Positions 13,703-18,220 of a DNA stretch of 18,220 nucleotides are shown here, piece after piece. The number at the start of each line of letters is the position of its first letter. Position 1 is the first letter of the stretch. The stretch covers positions 1-18,220 of the forward strand of contig CAYLJO010000122.1 of assembly GCA_964383905.1 (NCBI GenBank). Reading direction: 5' to 3'. Made by a program: the position numbers and the translations under genes. The stretch comes from CAYLJO01 sp964383905. GTDB taxonomy: Bacteria > Acidobacteriota > Blastocatellia > Pyrinomonadales > Pyrinomonadaceae. The notes beneath the pieces are model-generated. The model was not told the origin of the DNA, did no database searches, and was given only the letters and a program-made list of their open reading frames with translations.

Positions 13703-16309
13703 ATGATTTATAGAGGCCTTCGGGTAGCGGCCCCTGTCCTTCTCCTGACCGCCATCGTTGCGATGTTTGGCACACAGGGCGTGGCGCAATCCTTAGGGGC
13801 TGCGGGAACGGTGGAGGGCGTCGTGGTTGACCCCAACAATGCCCTGGTCCCAAATGCCAGCGTGACCATCGAGAAACCCATCACCGGCTACCAGCGCACG
13901 GTGACCACTGACACTGCGGGGGCCTTCCGCTTCAACGGTGTCCCGTTTAACCCGTATCACCTGAGGATCACGGCAACCGGCTTTCAAGACTCGCACCAGG
14001 ACGTGACCGTGCGGACAGCAGTTCCGATCAGTGTCAAAGTGCCGCTCGCCTTGGCCGGCGTCAGCGCAAATACTGTGACCGTCACGGACTCGCCCAATGA
14101 GGTGGAAAATACGCCGACGGCTCACACTGATATCGATGAGTCGACGGTGCGCAAGCTTCCGGCGGTATCCGACCCGGCCTCCAGCGGTCTGAGCAGCGTC
14201 ATTCCGCTCGCGGTGCCGGGCGTGGTCAGCGACGCGAACGGCTTTTTTCACCCGTTAGGGGAGCACGCCGACACGCAGATCGCGCTGGACAACCAGCCGA
14301 TCTCGGATCAGCAGAGCAAGATCTATTCCAACACTCTGCCGCTGGAATCGATCCAATCTTTCGAAGCCATCACCGGCATTCCGCCCGCCGAGTATGGAGA
14401 CAAGACCAGCCTCGTCATTAACGCGATCACAAAATCAGGACTCGGGCAGAAGAGGCCGACCGGCAGTTTAACCACACGCTTCGGAACATTCGGCACGATC
14501 GGTGAAGATTTCACCTTCGGCCTGGGTGGTACGCGGTTCGGCAACTTCCTCACGGTCAGCTCTTACCGCTCAAGGCGCTTCTTAGACGCGCCGGAATTCA
14601 CCGTCCTGCACGACCTCGGCGACACCGAAAAAGTGTTCGACCGGATGGATTTTCAGCTCGGCCAGACGGATGTGCTGCACGTGAACCTTTACGCGGCGCG
14701 CTCGAAATTCCAGATCCCAAATACCTTTGATCAGCAGAGTGCGGGCCAACTCCAGCGGCAGTTGATTAAATCTTTGAACTTCGCGCCCGGTTTGGCTCAT
14801 ACATTCAGTCCGCGAACGCTCCTGACGGTCAACGCCTTTTACCGTCAGGACCAGGTCAAGTACTACCCGAGCGCCAACCCCTTCGCCGATCTCCCGGCGA
14901 CGATCGCTCAAACACGGCGGTTAGTAAACGTCGGCATTAAAGCCGATATCGCCTACGTCCGGGGCCGGCATAGCTTCAAAGCCGGCGGCCAGTTTCAGCA
15001 TAACATTCTCACCGAGTCGTTCAATTTCGGGGTCACGGATCCGACCTTCAACCCGGTCTGCCTGAACGCCGACGGTTCGCCCGTGCTCGACCCGGCCATC
15101 ACCGACCCGGGGATGTGCGCGGGCGCCGGCTTTCAGGTCAACCCTAACCTGCAGCCGGGACTGATCCCGCTCGATCTCACGCGCGGGGGCCAGTTGTTAA
15201 GTTTCCGTGGGCACACGGACATCAAGGAGGAAGCGGTCTACGTGCAGGACACCATCATACTCGGTAACCTGACACTCAGCCCGGGACTGCGCTACGACCG
15301 TTACGACGGACTGAGCCACGGGCAAGGGCTGCAGCCCCGCCTCGGCATCTCCTACTTAGTGAAGCCGACGCGCACCGTTTTCCGGGCGGGCTACGCGCGA
15401 CAATTCTTAACCCCGTACAACGAGAACCTCGTGATCTCAAGCTCGACGGGCGTGGGCGGCCTGGCGACGAACACTTTCGGGGCGTTCGGGAGTGTGCCGC
15501 TGGTCCCGGCCCGGCGTAACCAATTCGATATCGGTCTCCAACAGCCGGTCGGCCGGCGGATCGTCCTTGACGTCGATTATTCGGCCAAGTACACGAGCCG
15601 GGACTTTGACTTCGATAACCTGTTCAGCACGCCGATCACCTTCCCCATCCAGTGGCAGAAGTCAAAGATCGACAGCCTCGGGGTGCGGTTGAATCTGGCC
15701 GAATATCATGGCTTTATCGTCAGTGTCGTGGCGGGCCATTCGCGGGCGCGATTCTTCGGCCCCGAGACCGGGGGATTGATTTTCAACTCACCGGTGACCG
15801 CCAATGTCTTCCGCATCGATCACGATCAGAAGTTCCAGCAGGCCACCAACGTGCGCTACCAGTACAAAGGTACCGGCCCGTGGGCGGCCTTCACCTGGCG
15901 CTATGAAAGCGGGCTGGTGGCGGGTAAGGTCCCCGACTTCGCCAGCGCACTGGCGCTCTCCGGTGACCAGCAGCAGCAGATCGGACTTTTCTGCGGCAGC
16001 ACTTTCGCGACCGTCACGCAGCCGATCACGAGCTGCGGCTCGAATTTGGGTGCGCTGCGGGTCCGGATTCCGCCGGAAGGCACGGAGAATGACGACACCA
16101 ATCCGCCGCGCGTCTCCCCCCGCCATCTCTTCGATATCGCCACCGGCATCGATAACCTGTTCCACGGCGAGCGGACCAAGGTGAGGCTGCAATTTACTGT
16201 GATCAACCTGACGAACCGCAACGCGCTCTACAACTTTCTCTCGACGTTCAGCGGCACGCACTTCGTCACCCCGCGGCTCTTCCAGGGGGAGGTTGGAATC
16301 ACGTTCTAG
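13703..16309 (+). CDS. TonB-dependent outer-membrane receptor with carboxypeptidase-regulatory-like domain
   Basis: This is an 868-aa outer-membrane receptor for energy-dependent uptake of an unknown ligand. The start at ATG 13703 (not 13604) is set by SD GAGAGGT (13688-13694) and the signal peptide (core 8-25, cleavage near VA/QS 28). A CarboxypepD_reg/CNA-B-like sandwich (about 35-115: VEGVVVDPNNALVPNASVTI, DTAGAFRFNGVP) precedes a plug (about 145-245, LDNQPISDQ, AEYGDKTSLVINAITKSG) and the beta-barrel (about 250-868), ending in Phe as outer-membrane proteins do (GEVGITF). This Oar-like layout is typical of Acidobacteriota. No TonB box is obvious. The upstream small CxxC/His protein suggests a metal-linked substrate, but carbohydrate or peptide cannot be excluded. 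A 17-bp hairpin follows at 16347. Confidence 0.9.
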   Translation: MIYRGLRVAAPVLLLTAIVAMFGTQGVAQSLGAAGTVEGVVVDPNNALVPNASVTIEKPITGYQRTVTTDTAGAFRFNGVPFNPYHLRITATGFQDSHQDVTVRTAVPISVKVPLALAGVSANTVTVTDSPNEVENTPTAHTDIDESTVRKLPAVSDPASSGLSSVIPLAVPGVVSDANGFFHPLGEHADTQIALDNQPISDQQSKIYSNTLPLESIQSFEAITGIPPAEYGDKTSLVINAITKSGLGQKRPTGSLTTRFGTFGTIGEDFTFGLGGTRFGNFLTVSSYRSRRFLDAPEFTVLHDLGDTEKVFDRMDFQLGQTDVLHVNLYAARSKFQIPNTFDQQSAGQLQRQLIKSLNFAPGLAHTFSPRTLLTVNAFYRQDQVKYYPSANPFADLPATIAQTRRLVNVGIKADIAYVRGRHSFKAGGQFQHNILTESFNFGVTDPTFNPVCLNADGSPVLDPAITDPGMCAGAGFQVNPNLQPGLIPLDLTRGGQLLSFRGHTDIKEEAVYVQDTIILGNLTLSPGLRYDRYDGLSHGQGLQPRLGISYLVKPTRTVFRAGYARQFLTPYNENLVISSSTGVGGLATNTFGAFGSVPLVPARRNQFDIGLQQPVGRRIVLDVDYSAKYTSRDFDFDNLFSTPITFPIQWQKSKIDSLGVRLNLAEYHGFIVSVVAGHSRARFFGPETGGLIFNSPVTANVFRIDHDQKFQQATNVRYQYKGTGPWAAFTWRYESGLVAGKVPDFASALALSGDQQQQIGLFCGSTFATVTQPITSCGSNLGALRVRIPPEGTENDDTNPPRVSPRHLFDIATGIDNLFHGERTKVRLQFTVINLTNRNALYNFLSTFSGTHFVTPRLFQGEVGITF

Positions 16310-16346
16310 ACGAGTATCAAAGGCTCGAAATGGCATCCCTGAGGGA

Positions 16347-16386
16347 GAGCAGGCTCGAGTTAGCTATGACTAACTCGAGCCTGCTC
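16347..16386. terminator. Long perfect hairpin after the receptor gene
   Basis: GAGCAGGCTCGAGTTAG (16347-16363) pairs perfectly over 17 bp with 16370-16386 around the loop CTATGA. It starts 38 bp after the receptor stop. No T-run follows on either strand, so it is not a standard intrinsic terminator. It may end transcription by strength alone, stabilise the 3' end, or act as another site. Confidence 0.55.
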
Positions 16387-16448
16387 CGAATCAGGCCATC
16401 TCTCGGATCGGGCGCCGTTTACCCGGCAGTTCAAGATGTTGGCAGAGT

Positions 16449-16934
16449 ATGGGGCGCACATGTCTTCTCCAGATCGCTTTTCTTCTCTGTGGGGCAACCG
16501 CCTCTGCCTCGCCGGCAATGGTCCGACCCGCTCATTTTCAGCAATCTGACGATGCTCAGTCATCTCACGAGCTGGGCCTGGAGCGATACAAGTCGGGTCG
16601 GTACGAAGAGGCCCTTGAGGCCTTCAAACAAACGATCCGACTGGAACCCGGCTGGGCCAGGGCGCAGAACGACCTGGGTGTCACGTACCTAACTCTGGGC
16701 CGGTTCGCGGATGCGGTGGAAGCTCTCCAAAGGGCGATCAAGCTCGCGCCGGACTATGCGCTTGCTCGCTACAATTTAGGAGGGGCGTATCGCAATATGG
16801 GCCGGTACGAAGAGGCCGTATCCTCCTACCGTGAGGCCCTGCGTCTCAAGCCAGATTATGCCGCGGCCTACAATAATCTGGGCCATCCATCGTCGATGTC
16901 AGAGACCGTCCCGCCTAAAACCAACACCTCCTAA
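16449..16934 (+). CDS. Exported TPR protein, C-terminally truncated
   Basis: This 161-aa product has a signal-like start (MGRTCLLQIAFLLCGATASA) and three canonical TPRs at about 39-72, 73-106 and 107-140 (e.g. ALEAFKQTIRLEPGWARAQN, AVEALQRAIKLAPDYALARY, AVSSYREALRLKPDYAAAYN). A fourth repeat begins with YNNLG (141-145) and then stops abruptly. The last 16 residues (HPSSMSETVPPKTNTS) are unlike a TPR, so the original gene was cut at about base 16883 and joined to foreign sequence. The SD is weak. TPR arrays mediate protein-protein contacts, and the partner here is unknown. It follows the receptor gene by 140 bp, with the hairpin between them. Confidence 0.7.
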   Translation: MGRTCLLQIAFLLCGATASASPAMVRPAHFQQSDDAQSSHELGLERYKSGRYEEALEAFKQTIRLEPGWARAQNDLGVTYLTLGRFADAVEALQRAIKLAPDYALARYNLGGAYRNMGRYEEAVSSYREALRLKPDYAAAYNNLGHPSSMSETVPPKTNTS

Positions 16935-16942
16935 TGCTTTTC

Positions 16943-17140
16943 TTACACTCTCGGCGACGTGCCGCGATAGAAGGCGTTCATCACCTGCGTCAACCCGCCG
17001 TTAATGGTCAGATAGCGCATGACGCGCGCCGACGCCTTGGCCTCGTACCCGTAGGCGCGGCCCGGCCCCTTAAACTCGAAGAGGTCGTACAACCCTACAT
17101 ACGCGATGAGGTCAGTTCTGTGACGCGGCCGGTTAAAGAG
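16943..17140 (-). pseudogene. C-terminal fragment of an unidentified protein, antisense to its neighbours
   Basis: The - strand frame ending at TAA 16943-16945 reads RHRTDLIAYVGLYDLFEFKG, then PGRAYGYEAKASARVMRYLT and INGGLTQVMNAFYRGTSPRV. Codon use and composition are protein-like and much better than the overlapping + strand frame. It opens just after a TAA at 17141-17143 with no start codon, so it is a fragment. In a shifted frame just upstream (about 17120-17190) the same strand reads LSSNIQHVLTRLKSFNSLTG, RVTELTS, which could be the preceding part after a frameshift. I do not recognise the protein. Confidence 0.4.
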
Positions 17141-17274
17141 TTAAAGGACTTCAGGCGAGTGAGCACATGCTGGATATTGGAAGACAGCCGGACTTAAGGA
17201 AGGTACTCGCGTCGCGCCTACCATAGGACGTTCGGCGGCACGGTAAATCCGTGCGTATGATTCGAAAGGTTGTG

Positions 17275-17340
17275 TATAATCGCCGCGCCCGGCCGACTAC
17301 GACATCGGGAGGGCTCGGTTCAGCTTCGCGAACCGAAGAA
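17275..17340 (+). promoter_or_regulatory. Probable -10 box and leader hairpin of the 280-aa protein gene
   Basis: TATAAT at 17275-17280 is a perfect sigma-70 -10. No good -35 is seen at the usual distance. In the resulting leader of about 65 nt, TCGGTTC (17315-17321) pairs with GAACCGA (17330-17336), ending 4 nt before the SD GGGGAGGG (17341-17348). The hairpin could affect translation initiation. Confidence 0.45.
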
Positions 17341-17353
17341 GGGGAGGGAAACG

Positions 17354-18196
17354 ATGAGTGATGCCCACAATCTTGTGCCTCTTCCTAACAGCCGAGTCAG
17401 TTTCCAGAAAGTCAAAGGCGGTCTGAGCGACGGAGAAACCAAGTCTTACCTCTCAGGGAAAGATGCTTTTCAAGAGACCGAGTACGTGATCCTGAGGAAT
17501 AACTCTCAATACGCGATCGCGCGTGTCAGCAAGGAAGAGGGCGATGGCTTGTTCAGAAGGATCGTCGCCGTGGAGATCGTCGCGTCCCCGGATGAGTGTC
17601 ATTTCGCGCAGGACCCAGCGATCGATTGTGCAAACCGGAGCGCGTTAGCCCGCAAGGCGAGAGAGCTGAACGTTGCGTCGGCGGAGACGCTCATCGTCGA
17701 GGGCGCGTACGGCCATGTGAACTTCATCTCGCGACCTTCTCCCGTCGTCATCGACGTGATCGATCTGGTCCCTCCCGAGTCGCGCCTCTACGGTCTGGCA
17801 CGACGGGCATTGGAGCTGGCCGATCTACCTCCGATCCTGCTCGAGCTTCATCCCATCAACGTCAACGATGTGGCGCGGGGGCACCCCGCGAGGGCCCACC
17901 TTTTCCCGTGCCGGGCTTCGGGCCTGACAGGACCCGGGGCCACCTTCTACCTGGATGAGCGACCGGAAAGGATGGATTGGCTCCTTATCGGCTGCGAACG
18001 AAGCGAGCAGATCCATCGCCATTTCTATGGTCAGGCTCCGGGACGGGTGGAAACCTGCCCCAAGCGATTGTGCGTCGCGAAACAGCGTCCGACACTGATC
18101 CGATGCTGCCTGCTGGAGGATGAGGTCCGGCTCGATGGGTTGATCGCGACTATCCCTTGGAATGGAGTCTTCGGACAACTCCAAGCTACCACTTAG
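17354..18196 (+). CDS. Cys/His-rich conserved-looking protein of unknown function
   Basis: This is a 280-aa soluble protein with no signal peptide or membrane segment. ATG 17354 was chosen over the upstream in-frame start (17270), which lies at the likely promoter, because SD GGGGAGGG (17341-17348) is correctly spaced. I do not recognise the family with certainty. The N-terminal half (about 28-130) reads as alternating beta-strands and helices. The middle carries ELHPINVNDVARGHPARAHL (His166, 177, 182) and Cys186. The C-terminal third has Cys214, H221RH223, C235-x4-C240 and a C251-C252 pair in TLIRCCLLEDE. Clustering of His and Cys in the last 120 residues suggests a metal site or thiol chemistry; this is inference. 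It stands alone, with its own -10 box, and the window ends 24 bp after its stop. Confidence 0.72.
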   Translation: MSDAHNLVPLPNSRVSFQKVKGGLSDGETKSYLSGKDAFQETEYVILRNNSQYAIARVSKEEGDGLFRRIVAVEIVASPDECHFAQDPAIDCANRSALARKARELNVASAETLIVEGAYGHVNFISRPSPVVIDVIDLVPPESRLYGLARRALELADLPPILLELHPINVNDVARGHPARAHLFPCRASGLTGPGATFYLDERPERMDWLLIGCERSEQIHRHFYGQAPGRVETCPKRLCVAKQRPTLIRCCLLEDEVRLDGLIATIPWNGVFGQLQATT

Positions 18197-18220
18197 GGCG
18201 TAGAGTAGGAGCAAAGCGCG

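Noticed and set aside
13793..14251. 152-aa - strand frame opposite the receptor gene
   Set aside because: Antisense shadow; the receptor frame has signal peptide, plug and barrel features.
16934..17197. 87-aa + strand frame after the TPR gene
   Set aside because: The opposite strand reads better as protein (C-terminal fragment 16943-17140), and the + frame has no SD.
1..18220. CRISPR array, tRNA, rRNA, or phage/defence operon
   Set aside because: No regularly spaced repeats, no cloverleaf with a CCA-type end, and no nuclease, helicase or phage structural genes were found.

Overview
The window is GC-rich bacterial DNA. A signal-peptided TonB-dependent receptor with a carboxypeptidase-regulatory-like front domain, a large VPS10/sortilin-like Asp-box propeller and several orphan secreted beta-proteins together suggest Acidobacteriota, perhaps Blastocatellia. 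This is inferred from protein style only; there is no rRNA or other phylogenetic marker.

Left block (1-5166): three secreted proteins lie in tandem on the + strand: a GH5 (subfamily 8-like) beta-mannanase, a 561-aa secreted protein of no family I recognise, and a complete seven-repeat FG-GAP/VCBS propeller. Each has the same roughly 100-bp upstream module: an identical 20-bp palindromic site, a conserved CCCCTSGCAAA block, a conserved TAC...ACACTT block and a Shine-Dalgarno (SD) site 4 nt from the ATG. The similarity continues into the coding sequence. All three proteins carry a 16-residue N-terminal extension and a Met at position 17 ahead of the signal peptide, and the first two align without gaps through the hydrophobic core. 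The first two units end in strong hairpin terminators, so they look like separately transcribed members of one regulon. This promoter-plus-leader cassette in front of unrelated secreted proteins is the most interesting feature of the window.

Middle block (5167-9300): an accessory, decayed region. It holds gene fragments, a small secreted beta-sandwich protein (- strand), a DUF3592-like mini-gene, a DUF4386-like membrane protein and the C-terminal end of an IS110-type transposase. Two sequences fold on paper as integron attC sites (8081-8166 on +, 7187-7273 on -). Both have extrahelical G and A in the same arm with the same spacing. No integrase is present. A 17-bp inverted repeat (6995-7011 / 8947-8963) brackets this part. 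The opposite attC orientations, and fragments of what may be one gene on opposite strands, suggest an old inversion.

Right block (9313-18196): the VPS10/sortilin-like protein (- strand), a family A DNA polymerase remnant lacking motif A, a small metal-site-like secreted protein followed by the TonB-dependent receptor (+), a truncated TPR protein, an antisense gene fragment, and a 280-aa Cys/His-rich protein of unknown function with its own SD and a probable -10 box. No tRNA, rRNA, CRISPR array or replication origin was seen.
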